From contig WHVY01000003.1 in NCBI GenBank assembly GCA_022266195.1, positions 10,478,001 through 10,542,000 on the forward strand: DNA of 64,000 nucleotides, read 5' to 3'. Shown here one piece after another: positions 27,030 through 38,300 of this stretch (position 1 is the stretch's first letter; the number at the start of each line of letters is the position of its first letter). The notes under the pieces are model-generated. The model was not told the origin of the DNA. It searched no databases and worked only from the letters and a program-made list of their open reading frames with translations. The stretch comes from Tetranychus cinnabarinus (Eukaryota > Arthropoda > Arachnida > Trombidiformes > Tetranychidae). The position numbers and the translations under genes are program-made.

Positions 27030-27230
27030 GATAAATTTTTAGATCTGTTGAACTATTCGGTTAATTTTCACTGACTTAAGATGATCATTTCACCAGCCTC
27101 GATAACCATTGAATCAACAATTTTTGCTTCTGTGAATGGTTTATCCTCACTGTCAGTGGCCAACTGTTCAATTGCTTTAAACCATCCATTCCATCCAAAA
27201 CCTTACCAAAAACAGTGTTTTTACCATTCG
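27030..27230 (-). pseudogene. Cyclophilin 3'-end pseudogene fragment
   Basis: On the minus strand this is a close copy of the last ~160 bases of the cyclophilin coding region at 60.8-60.96 kb plus about 35 bases of its 3' UTR (to the ATTTATC after CAGATCTAAA). The codons for TVFGKVLDGMD are intact, then a one-base deletion (GGATGGTTTAAAGC against GGATGTTGTTAAAGC) shifts the frame. Later sequence reads in the wrong frame until the old stop region. The 5' part of the gene is missing and replaced by SLC17-like sequence. It ends a few bases from the foldback element, so it is a dead, captured or duplicated fragment. Confidence 0.85.
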
Positions 27231-27545
27231 ATTTTTTATGCTCGTAGTTGATAAGAACGTCTTTTCTATCATTTTCCTCTTCCTCGTCATTATTATCATC
27301 AATGGCAGCCCAAGGTTGGGGTTCAGAAGTGGCAAAAGTAATGAATATAAGTATTCCTACCACTTGAAGACCAGCAACGACATGAAACACTAGATTCCAT
27401 TTGCTTACTGATTAAGTCTGAAAAAATAAAAGATACAAAGATTAAAGTCTGAATTGAAACCAGAAGCACTGGTCAATGTATTTGAAAAGCCAAACGCTGT
27501 TCCAACATATTTCGGTGCCATTTCGGGTACAAACAAGAATTAACG
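27231..27545 (-). pseudogene. SLC17-type anion transporter C-terminal fragment (pseudogene)
   Basis: Two pieces on the minus strand resemble the C-terminal end of SLC17 (sialin/vesicular phosphate-type) major-facilitator transporters. The first, about 27,540-27,463, encodes PEMAPKYVGTAFGFSNTLTS; compare the family's APxYAGTLMGxxNT pattern. The second, from about 27,400, encodes KWNLVFHVVAGLQVVGILIF, then SEPQPWA, which is the family's last membrane helix and QPWA ending. Between them is a short intron-like stretch ending in tttttcag. An in-frame TAA sits just before the second piece. The reading then runs directly into the cyclophilin fragment through an acidic tail. No upstream transporter exons are present, so it is a relic, not a gene. 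Confidence 0.7.
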
Positions 27546-28180
27546 TTAGATTTTATCATGAACTATAACAATATATGACTGAATACTCAATAAATCTGAG
27601 CTAGGTCATTTAATAATGAAGATCCTTCTAATGCATAAGATTTGTGTTTGGTAAACATTCAACTTTATCAATCAAACCTCAAATCTGTACTCATAAGTAA
27701 TATAATGCTATAATTTTTTTCGTACGATCTTGAATAATTTGATATTCCAATACAAAGTGTCCTAACAGTTTTCATCGACAAATTTTTAGTTTCTGGCCTT
27801 TAACTCATAATGTCACTGAAAACGATCGATTTAACTGAAAATCGAACTACTTGTTTTACAGAAAAACAAAAGTTCTATTTCTCAGTATAAATGCATTTTC
27901 TGATTGATCATCAAAAGCTACATCACATAAATAAGTTTCATGAAAAAATCTGGTCGCGCAGTTGTAAATAAAGCAATTGAAGTTTCGACTTTGACTTCGA
28001 TTTTCTCGAAAACTTTCTATCAAAGAAACTTTTGAAGCACACAAATGGACTCAGGTTTCATGTTCCTACAAACCCATGAGTCTAAACACAGAGTCTAAAT
28101 TTGAAAGATATTTATTTTTACCGTTTTTGCCCATTTGTGTCGATTTGTGTATAAATGTGTTGATTGTGTTGATCATGTCT
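27545..28180. repeat. Half copy of the foldback repeat (spacer plus one arm unit)
   Basis: It begins with the same spacer found at 25,541 (GTTAGATTTTATCATGAACT, CAATATATGACTGAATA, AAGATCCTTCTAA). It continues with an arm unit in the right-arm orientation (TTTCATGAAAAAATCTGG, GACTTCGATTTTCTCG, CACAAATGGACTCAG) and ends at the GGTAAAAA-type outer motif near 28,120 followed by AATCAACACA-like sequence. The matching left half is absent; in its place lie the SLC17 and cyclophilin fragments. Confidence 0.75.
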
Positions 28181-29207
28181 TTCCAGTAATTACTGTCATT
28201 GAGCATTATCGTCAACGTTCTTTTTTATTGCATATAACATAGTGAAAGGATTGTTTTTTACATGCCGTTAAAATGCGCCCTAAAACTTAAAAATTACTCA
28301 CTAAAAACAGGGAAACTATCCGTAAATTGAAAAAAAAGCTTCAATCGACAATCAATTCTTTCAAAAATTTTAAATCTTAGTTTGCTATTACATTTGTACT
28401 TTTGTAATATTCAGCGTTATAGCTGAGCTTGACTAAAATTCATTCTTATGCGCTTACATCAAATCTCAACTCTTAATTGCATGGTTTTTAGCCATTCTTC
28501 CTATCACAATTTCTTCATTTTAATATTTGTCGCGATTAAACATTTTAACTGAATGTTGACTTCGTTGTTTTCATTGAGTGCAGTTCAATATCAAAATTTA
28601 TCGATTAGTTATGATTAAACTTTTCTCTTGTTTAGTTAGAATCAACGATAAGGTTATACCGAACCTTAAAGATCAGATTGGTTTTATTGATTTTTTACAG
28701 GTTTCTCCAGTGCTTGCTGGTATTACCAGATATTGAATTACAAAAATTTGCATTCTAGTTATGCAGCTTCATTTGATTGAAAGACCGATGAAGTAAAGAG
28801 GCTGCACTTGTTAATCACCAGAGGCGCTAGTGGACAACTTTTCGTTTCAAATAAAAAATTACATTTTATTATTGCTACAGTTTATTGTTTATAATAAAAC
28901 TAAAACTTAACTTATAATAACTGTTAAGTAATAAATCTTTCAACAATAAAATGACTCAAAGATTTTAATTGCTTGGTTTCAATTTATTTTATTAAAGATA
29001 TTTAAAAATTCCGCTTTTATTATTTTTTCTCATTTTTATAGCGACATCTCTCGGCTTGATATTTTTGGTTAAAACCAGTGTATAAAGCTTACAGTTCTTT
29101 ACTCTTTGGATTCCTCCTTATTCATTTTAAACGATTGTTCAATTATTTTTCCACCTCTCATTGGTATTTGATCATCATTTGATTCGTCTCTACCTTGGTA
29201 ATCAATT
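28181..29207 (+). other. Upstream region of alpha-adaptin
   Basis: This is non-coding and AT-rich. Two isolated GC-rich motifs stand out. CACCAGAGGCGCTAGTGG at 28,816-28,833 resembles an animal CTCF site with one G missing. TAGCGACATCTCTCGG at 29,039-29,054 resembles a degenerate arthropod version. Both lie within 400 bases of the alpha-adaptin start codon. The rest, including the 5' UTR, shows no clear TATA box I would defend. Confidence 0.35.
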
Positions 29208-32200
29208 ATGGCACCGGTTCGTGGGGATGGCATGAGAGGTCTAGCGGTTTTCATAACGGACATTAGAAATTGTAAGTTCTAGTGAAACCAATTTTGACAT
29301 TGAATCTTTTTTTTTGATTCATTAATCTTACCTTATTTCTTATGTTTTCAGTAGAAATAATGTTTCATTTTTCTTTTAATTTTATCCATTTTTTTACTCT
29401 CTTGGTATTAATTTAATATTTATTTTTTATTGATTGACAGGTAAAAGTAAAGAGGCGGAAATCAAGAGGATAAATAAAGAGTTAGCTAACATTCGAAATA
29501 AGTTTAAAGGGGATCGGACTCTTGATGGCTATCAGAAAAAGAAATACGTTTGCAAATTATTGTTTATATTTCTTCTTGGACATGACATAGACTTTGGTCA
29601 CATGGAAGCAGTCAATTTGTTAAGTTCCAATAAGTATTCTGAGAAACAAATAGTAAGTAAGATTTCCTGTAAATATACAAATGGACTGAGGAATCAGCAG
29701 TTTTTTGAAAATAGCTTACAGGGCCCATTAACAGTCTGGTTTGCTCAACTCTTGTCATTTTAATCTTTAGAGTAGACTTCATTCACTGGATACTCCCCCT
29801 TTTCCTCCATCTTTCTATTATTCTTTTCTATTGGTATATCTAATTTAATTGTTACCATTAGTTTAGAAATCAGATGCGGCCCTCTTTCTCTCTAGCTGTA
29901 CTGATAAATTCGGATTTATCTTTGGTTGATTAATCAACCTTATTGTTCCTCTTTTTTTTGCAGGGCTATTTATTTATATCGGTTTTGATGAACGCAAACA
30001 ACGAATTGATGAAGTTAATCATTCAGTCAATCAAGAATGATCTTTCTTCTCGTAATCCAGTTCACGTTAATCTTGCTCTGCAATGCATCGCCAACATTGG
30101 TAGCAGGGAGATGGCAGAAACATTTGGCAATGAAATACCAAAGCTTTTAGTATCTGGGTAATAATAAAATTAAGACAATATTGAGATGCTCAATCTTTAA
30201 TTATTAGATCATGAGGCTTTTCCTCGATCAGTATTTTAAACCGTATTCTTGTCAATTTTATCTACCTAGGGAGACAATTGATGTAGTCAAACAAAGTGCT
30301 GCTCTCTGTTTACTTCGCTTGTATCGGACAATGCCAGACATATCTCCAAGTGGTGAATGGACATCACGAATTATTCACCTTCTCAATGACCAACACATGG
30401 TAAGAATCTAAAATGCATCCAAGATAATCACGATTCATTGAGTTATCTTTTTTTTACTTCTATTCCCAGGGCGTTGTAACCGCCTCAGTGAGCTTAATTG
30501 AGAACCTGGTCAAAAAGAATCCTGATGAATACAAGAATTGTGTATCTTTAGCTGTTTCACGTTTAAGTCGTGTTGTAACAGCTTCTTATACTGATCTTCA
30601 AGATTACACTTATTATTTTGTGCCAGCTCCATGGCTTTCTGTTAAGCTTCTACGACTTCTTCAAAATTATCCTCCTCCTGACGATCCAGGTGTCCGAGGT
30701 CGTTTGAATGAATGTCTCGAGACCATTCTGAATAAAGCACAAGAACCACCCAAGTCGAAAAAAGTGCAACATTCCAATGCTAAAAATGCCGTGCTATTCG
30801 AAGCCATTAGTCTTATCATTCACATGGATAGTGAGGCAAACTTACTAGTTCGTGCATGTAATCAACTTGGAACATTCCTTCAACATCGCGAAACCAATCT
30901 GAGGTATTTAGCCCTGGAAAGTATGTGTCTTCTCGCAACCTCTGAGTTTTCTCATGATGCCGTCAAGAAGCATCAAGAAACTGTTATCAACGCTCTCAAG
31001 GTAAGTTTACAGCTTTGAAATATTTTTTTTCATTTCTATTGACAAATTTAATTTAATTTTCAGACCGAACGTGATGTAAGTGTTAGACAAAGAGCAGTTG
31101 ATCTTCTCTATGCTATGTGTGACAAAACCAACGCAGAAGAGATTGTCGCTGAGATGCTTTCATACTTGGAAACTGCCGATTATTCCATTAGAGAAGAAAT
31201 GGTGAGACATTTTGTTATAGACATTCAAAGAATCATTCATGAGAAAAAAATTCTGATAATTTTTTTACTTGATTAAATTTTTTCCCACCCTCCTGTCAGG
31301 TTCTCAAAGTTGCCATACTTGCAGAGAAATATGCTTCAGATTATACCTGGTATGTTGATGTTATCCTAAATCTTATTCGTATAGCCGGTGATTATGTCAG
31401 TGAAGAAGTTTGGTATCGTGTCATTCAAATTGTTATCAACAGAGAAGATGTGCAAGGTTATGCTGCTAAAACTGTATTTGAGGTACGCTCTTTATGTCAA
31501 ATTATCACGAACAAATTTTCAAATGTTTTCTATCTAAACTTCATGCAATTTAATTTCTTATTTATTATTGATCATTTCAGGCTTTGCAAGCTCCAGCTTG
31601 CCATGAAAATATGGTTAAAGTAGCTGGTTATATACTCGGAGAGTTTGGTAATCTCATTGCTGGTGATCAAAGATCAAGTCCGATGATTCAATTTGAATTA
31701 TTACACTCAAAATATCATCTCTGTTCAGTACCAACTCGAGCTCTTCTCTTGACATCATACATTAAATTTATTAACCTTTTCCCTGAAATCAAAAATGAGA
31801 TTCAATCAGTATTGAAACAAGACAGCAATATTAGAAGTGCTGATGCTGAGCTTCAACAACGAACTGTTGAATACCTGCAGCTGAGTCAAATTGCCAGTGA
31901 AGTTCTTGCAACTGTTTTGGAAGAAATGCCACCTTTCACGGAGAGAGAATCTTCTATTTTAGCTATACTTAAGAAAAAGAAACCCGGTATGAGTGAAAGT
32001 ATAACCAGTGCACCTAAAGAACACAAAAGCACCGTATCCAATAACATGATGAGTGAAATGAACGGTACTCGTAATCTAAATGGTGGATTAACTGATTTAC
32101 TTGGATTAAATACAACTCCCTCAGCTGGTCAGCAAACATCTACTCGTAACACTACCAGTAGCAATTTGTTGGTTGACGTTTTTGACAGTTTTGACAATCC

Positions 32201-33216
32201 ACCACAAGAGATAGGTTCATTCAATAATGATAATCAAACAGTACCAAGTGGTATTGTTGTCAGCAATGAAGAGGGACTCAGAAAGTTAGTCTGTAAAAAC
32301 GCTGGAATTCTCTTCGAGAATGACATTATACAGATTGGTGTCAAAGCTGAATATAAAGGAAATCTCGGTCGAATTTCAATCTACTATGGAAATAAAACCA
32401 GTTACCATTTCCAGAATTTCCTCCCTAATATCACAACTCCCGGTGATTTAACTAGAGGTAAATAAGTTGCTAATTATTTCAATTATTTTCATTAGTACTT
32501 ACTATTTTTTAAACTATTTATTGCAGCTCTCAATATACAAGTGAAACCAGTTGAATCTGTTATCGAGGCAGGAGCTCAAGTTCATCAACAATTAAACATC
32601 GAATGTGTTGAAGATTTCAAAGAAAGACCTGCGTTAATTGTCCAATTCCTATATGCAAATCAACAGCAAAGATTTGACCTTTTAATACCACTGACTATTA
32701 ATAAATTTTTTGAACCTACTGTTATGAATGCAGGAGATTTCTTCGCACGTTGGAAGAAACTCGAAAAGTATGTTTAACTCTAACATCATGACTATTCAAT
32801 TCCTAACAAATCCTCTGTTAACTGTTCTTTAACTCTTTTCTTTATTTCCATTTTTCAGTCCTGCAACAGAAGCGCAAAAAATATTTAATGCCAAATATCC
32901 CATCGACACAGAAGGGATCAAAAGTAAGCTTATAGGATTTGGCTTACAACTCTTGGAAAAGATCGATCCAAATGAATCAAACTTTGTCTGTGCCGGAATC
33001 GTACATTCGAGAGTTCTTCAAGTAGGCGTCCTCTTGAGGTTTGAGCCAAGCTTAAAAGCACAGGTAAGTTGCTTAAATGCCAATTTAATATCAAAGTCAA
33101 CATTTATTTATATTCATTTCATTTCATTTTCCCTTTAGATGTTCCGTTTGACGATTAGATCAAGCAAGGACACTGTTTCACATCAACTGTGTGAACTATT
33201 ACATGACCAATTTTAA
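29208..33216 (+). CDS. AP-2alpha: AP-2 complex subunit alpha (alpha-adaptin), complete
   Basis: Large subunit of the AP-2 adaptor, which links clathrin, PI(4,5)P2 and cargo at the plasma membrane during endocytosis. Exons: 29208-29271, 29441-29652, 29964-30157, 30270-30399, 30470-31000, 31064-31201, 31300-31482, 31581-32457, 32527-32767, 32859-33063, 33139-33216. All have GT-AG borders and matching phases, giving about 950 aa, the family's usual size. The N-terminus MAPVRGDGMRGLAVFITDIR and the lysine-rich KKKYVCKLLFIFLLG lipid-binding segment match the family, as does the armadillo-type trunk (LLNDQHMGVVTA, DLQDYTYYFVPAPWLSVKLL). The hinge is short (around DLLGLNTT and NLLVDVFD). The ear domain (NAGILFENDIIQIGVKAEY) ends SHQLCELLHDQF, where human ends SRHLCELLAQQF. 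An AATAAA signal lies at 33,415-33,420. Nothing is broken. Confidence 0.97.
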
Positions 33217-35313
33217 GTAGACTAATGCTCGTTTCATCTCTGTCTTTCTCTCTTCTCTATCGTTCTATCTTTCAACTCTTGTTCTTCTTCTTGTCCTGAA
33301 CCTGTGACGGCAGATTCCGTTTTATCGATTTAGTGGCTATTGATTGAATGATTGAGTATTTAAAATTTTTTTTGGTGTCGATGATGAAAAGAAACTAAAT
33401 GTTTGAGCAACGAAAATAAATTAATACCTTAGCTCAACATACAGATTGACATGCTCCTCTTTACCGTTTACTGCTTTAATGCTGTAGTAGTTTGTCAATC
33501 AAATAATACCGATAATGTTGTCAGTTAATTATCAATTAGAAGCTTTTCTACTCATCAAACAATTCTAATCAATTCTCTATTTCTCTTCCATTATTATCAT
33601 GAAATGAATTGAGGAGTATAAGATCTATGGTTTCAAAAGGTGTTAAGGTGTGAATATTAAGGTTTTCATCGCTATAGTAAATAATTTTAATTTTTATTTA
33701 TGATCAAAGTTCGAATGGAGGACTTTTGAAAAGATAATTAGTTGATTAAATGTAAAATTGCGATTATAGCATTTTTAATTGTTATCTGATTGCTTCACTT
33801 GAGATGAGCTAATTCTTTTCAAAACTAAAACATTCTGATTACTGATGTCTCACAAATTGAAAAGAATCACCATTAAGTTGAACAGTAATTTCCTCTTTTT
33901 ATAGCAATTCTTATGAAAATAATCAAGCAATACTCGTAGCTCATGTAAAACAAATCAATTTATATGCATGATCAAAAACTAAACAAATTGGGATCTCTTC
34001 ATGATAAAAAAAATCTGGCAAACCTTTTGGAACCAATAACCACTTCTGACCATGGATTGGCGACACCTCAACTGACACCTCACCTTTCATTGCTACTGCT
34101 ATTAATGGATGGTATTTGAAGATAACAGTTAATACTTGTGACCGGTAATCAATAATTCTTAATAAATTAAAATATCAAACAATCGCAAAAATCATGTTGA
34201 TCAAATCTTGTATAAGTGTTAATTTACGTTAATCATTAAAAAAACAACCAAATTAAAACTAAATTCCTGTAAACAGGAAAGAAATAACAATACACAAAAT
34301 TGTATTAGAATTTTAAAATAAAGTCTTATTTGAATTGAGTTACAATATTGAATTTGATTCTCATAACTACAACAAAAGGGTAAATTGATAAAATTGATAA
34401 ACAGTTGATCGGGCGTTTTTGATATATTGACTATTGATAAACTATAAATCACTTGAAACGATACAAGTCAAGGTTTAAACGATAAATTGTGTTGGTTATT
34501 AGAAAAGATAATGATGCTGTTTAAATTAAATTGACTTTGATTAATAACAACCAAAGAGTCTAGAAATCGCGTTTTGTTCAATGATTCAGGTGTTTTATTG
34601 CGTGAATATTTTTAGTGTATTAAACCGTAATCTAAGAATATAATTTTCATGGACGATATTTAATGACTTTGTTTTATTTTTTTTGTGAAATCAGTCAATT
34701 GCTCTAAAATTGCATCCATTAATCGTATTTGGAGGTTTTGTTCAATTTTGAATATCCATAGAAAAATAAAGTCAAAATAATTTTCAACAGCCACCAGAAG
34801 TGTTACAATGTTAAGATTGATTCACAGTAAAAAATATTTTCTCATACGTCTATTCACATTAATTAGCTGATCTTTGCAACCGCAAATGAATTATCCAAAC
34901 CTTTTTTTGCTATAAATTAATATTCATATTTGTGTCTACTTCAGCTTGTAATTAAATTACTCATATTAGGATGAAGTGGTAAAGGTTCATTGATTACATT
35001 GTATTGAAATATTGTATTGAAATATTGTATTGAATGAGTCAATTTATAATAAATGAAAATAAGTTTATTCGCTCAGGTTCCCAGTGACTAAGTAATAAGT
35101 GCTTCAATTTCAGAAGCTTGATATGATTAACAATAATGTTGGAATGTCAGAGCATTCTGGCTTTATTAATTCATGAAAACAGTGATAATTAATAGGAAAA
35201 CTGATCAGACTTTAATTAGGCAATCTTTGTTCTTCGCCAACATAATTTTTTTAGCTGCCCATCACCACCATTATCATAATTAAAATGTAACTTTATTCTT
35301 GTTGATTTATCTA
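33217..35313. other. Intergenic region between converging alpha-adaptin and CNC genes
   Basis: The 3' ends of the two genes face each other. The alpha-adaptin 3' UTR probably reaches the AATAAA at 33,415-33,420. On the minus strand, TTTATT at about 35,291 could serve the CNC transcript. The short frame 34219-34452 has no recognisable features. A 13-base unit is repeated three times at 34,998-35,036. No other gene is seen. Confidence 0.6.
34998..35036. repeat. 13-bp tandem repeat, three copies
   Basis: The unit ATTGTATTGAAAT is present twice exactly and a third time with changes at its end (ATTGTATTGAATG). It lies in the intergenic region downstream of the CNC gene. Confidence 0.9.
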
Positions 35314-38300
35314 TTAATTACGTGTTGCTGTGGCACTTTCCATTGGTGGTAAGACTAACATTTGCGGATAATCGTTGTGGCTACTTGTAAAATTGGACAA
35401 AGGAGTTGAGCTTTCCGATGAGCTTAATATAAAATGATACAGTTTGGAATATTTTTCTTGAGCTAAATCTCTTAAAGCTAACAATTGTTCTTGTTGAATC
35501 TCAAAGGCTTTCTTCTGAGAATATAAACGTTCCACTTCACTATGCAGGTCCAATATTTGATCCATTTTACGTCGACGGCAATTTTGAGCAGCGACTTTGT
35601 TTTTACCTCGCCTTCGTATATCACGAATCAATGAAAGCTGAGCTTCATTTAATTCATATTTAGCTAGACGCTCGTTAAACTCATCGATTGGTAAGTTGAT
35701 TATATCATCAGCTGGTATTGGTATGTTGAGAGCTTTAGCTCGTTTTTCATCTCTTGTTATACTTCGATCGTCATCTGATGTATCACTGGCATTGCTTCGA
35801 GAATGCTCACCTTTAGAGGCTCTGGAAGATCGGCCTCCGTTGAGAACAAATTGTTGCCGAAGACTGACGTGTTGTTGATGATGGAGATGCTGATGTTGAT
35901 GTTGGTGAAGGTAATGGGGATGAGGAAGATGGACAAGAGAGGAAAGAGGAGAATGAATATTTGTGTGATGAATTGAGTTACTTCTAATGTCATGTACAGG
36001 ATCTAGATGATTAGGTGTTGAATTAGTATAAGTGTGACTATTTCCAAGTCGATTTGTCGATAAGCTGTTGCCAAAAGTGTCGACTGAATCATTAACAGCA
36101 TAGTTGTCACCATTGAATCCTCCCATAGGTAAGGTGGTTCCTTCAATAAACTCATTTCCATTTTGACAGTTTGTCCATATTGTACCATTCAAGTCTGTTT
36201 TAAGTTCAATGGGTTAGATAAAAAATAAAATTAGGAGAAAGATTCAAGGAAAGATGAAAAATGGCGTTCTTAATAAAATAACAAAAGATACATCAAAAGA
36301 TTGAAAGAGTACGAACCACAATCGACAAGCAGCAGAAATAATTCAGCTGTTGAATTTTAAGGTTCATTATTACATTAAATGTTGTTTTGATCTGACATAA
36401 GGCAAGAAGTCCATTTCTTAGACTGAATTAGCAATTGAAATAATTTTCTTCGATGGATGAATTCATCGAAAAAACATACGAATGGATTAATACATTAACT
36501 AAATATCAAGTCAGAATGGAGCTAAAAAAGATTTTGAAGTTTCTGTTAGATGAAATTGTTTCATAATCATGAGTTAATGAGTAACTTCAAAGTTAATTGT
36601 AAATTAAATATGATAATTCTCATTCTCTGTATCAACATTCAATGTTGATCCTGAAAATAAAATCGTTTTATGTGATTGATTAGCTTTCTTATTTTCTAGA
36701 ATGTTGGACTTTATTATCTTATAAGTGTTTCCTTCGACTGGACAGAGATACAGTTTTTAAAAATTACTATCCAATATCGTTCCTTTCACCTGATTCTTAA
36801 AGTGTTTTGTAAATGTCAAATTTTAAACGGAATCTACTCAGGAGTTTCAAGAGTCAAAGGATGGAGTTTTATGGTGTAAATGAAAATAGCTGATGAAGGG
36901 AAGAAAAACAAAAGACTCAGGTAAAAATTGAATAAACACCAAGACCTGAGGATGGAGAGTTCAATGTACCCGGAACAAAAAGGCCAATCTCATTGCCTGG
37001 GTGAACTGTTTAACCGTTGAATAAGCGAAATGATCAAAAAGCTAAATCAAGGAATCAAAAGGAAAGTGTATAAATAAATATTAAAACATCAAAGACTAAT
37101 CAATGATGTAATGTGTACCATCAATTGGCCGCATCTACAATAAAAGAGACTACAATTAATACATAATCAGAGATATTGTCTCTCATAATTTACACTCGGC
37201 ATTGTAGATGAAATGAATGATAATCAATTGGAACTGTAAAGCTATTTAAAAAATGAAATTAAATAATGGTGAAAATAATGGACATTTACAAAAGCAAACA
37301 ATGGGAACGATTATTCAATGAGTAAAATTGAATATGGCAGGGAGAAAGAGTCAACATTAGACAGAATCAATCACTTGATGATCAACAAGTGAATCAAGAC
37401 TAATTGATGTAATTTGTTGATCAGTTACAGCCTATAAGCTTCTAAATATAGGTTGTAATTGCAGTTAATTTATACCTTTAATTCATCTTCATATTGTTAT
37501 TGATCAAGATTGTCAATAGAAAAGGTAAACACTGTTACATTGGGTAAAAAGCAATGAAAGTCAACCTTTCAAGTTGGAGTCATATTTTAACACCACAAGA
37601 TTTGGATGATTTGACTAGTTACAATTGAGTGATTAGCTTATTTTTTAGGCTTATTGTCAGTGATTAGGCCTAAATGATTTAATATGGAGACGAGTCAAAA
37701 TGACGATGGAAAAGCTAAACATCTTGAAAACCTTGCGCACATCATTCAACTGTAATTAAGACTATGGCTTTAACTAGTGTTCATTAACTTAAACAGTGTC
37801 ATTAATTATGATAAATGCTCGTCTGGAAATCAATAATTTATGATCAAAATGGATGATTAAAGAAACGGAAAAAGTGTAACATCATTGACATTAAGATTGA
37901 CCTTTTTTAGCTTTTGTTTTCAACGGCAACATTGATTCAATTAATTGCATTGAAATGAGGTCTTTCATTGTTAAATCTTAATTTCAATTTGATGGACAAT
38001 TAGCATAATTCATCTAATAATGTTTACCATATTTAACTTCAATTTGCTTCCTAGCTATGAGAGAGCATTAATTAGCTGGTTGATTAGGTGTGTGTGTGTG
38101 TGTGTTTGATGGTCTTGCTGATGTTGTTGAGGTTTGAGGTTGAGCAAAGATTGGGTTACCTGATTTGACTGAATTAATGTTTTTCATGTATTTACTGAAA
38201 TGAATGTCAAGGGCCATGTAATATTACTATTATATATGGTAAGTGTATAATGTAACCACAATTGTATTTATTTCCAAGTGAAGGAGAAACCAGCGAAAAA

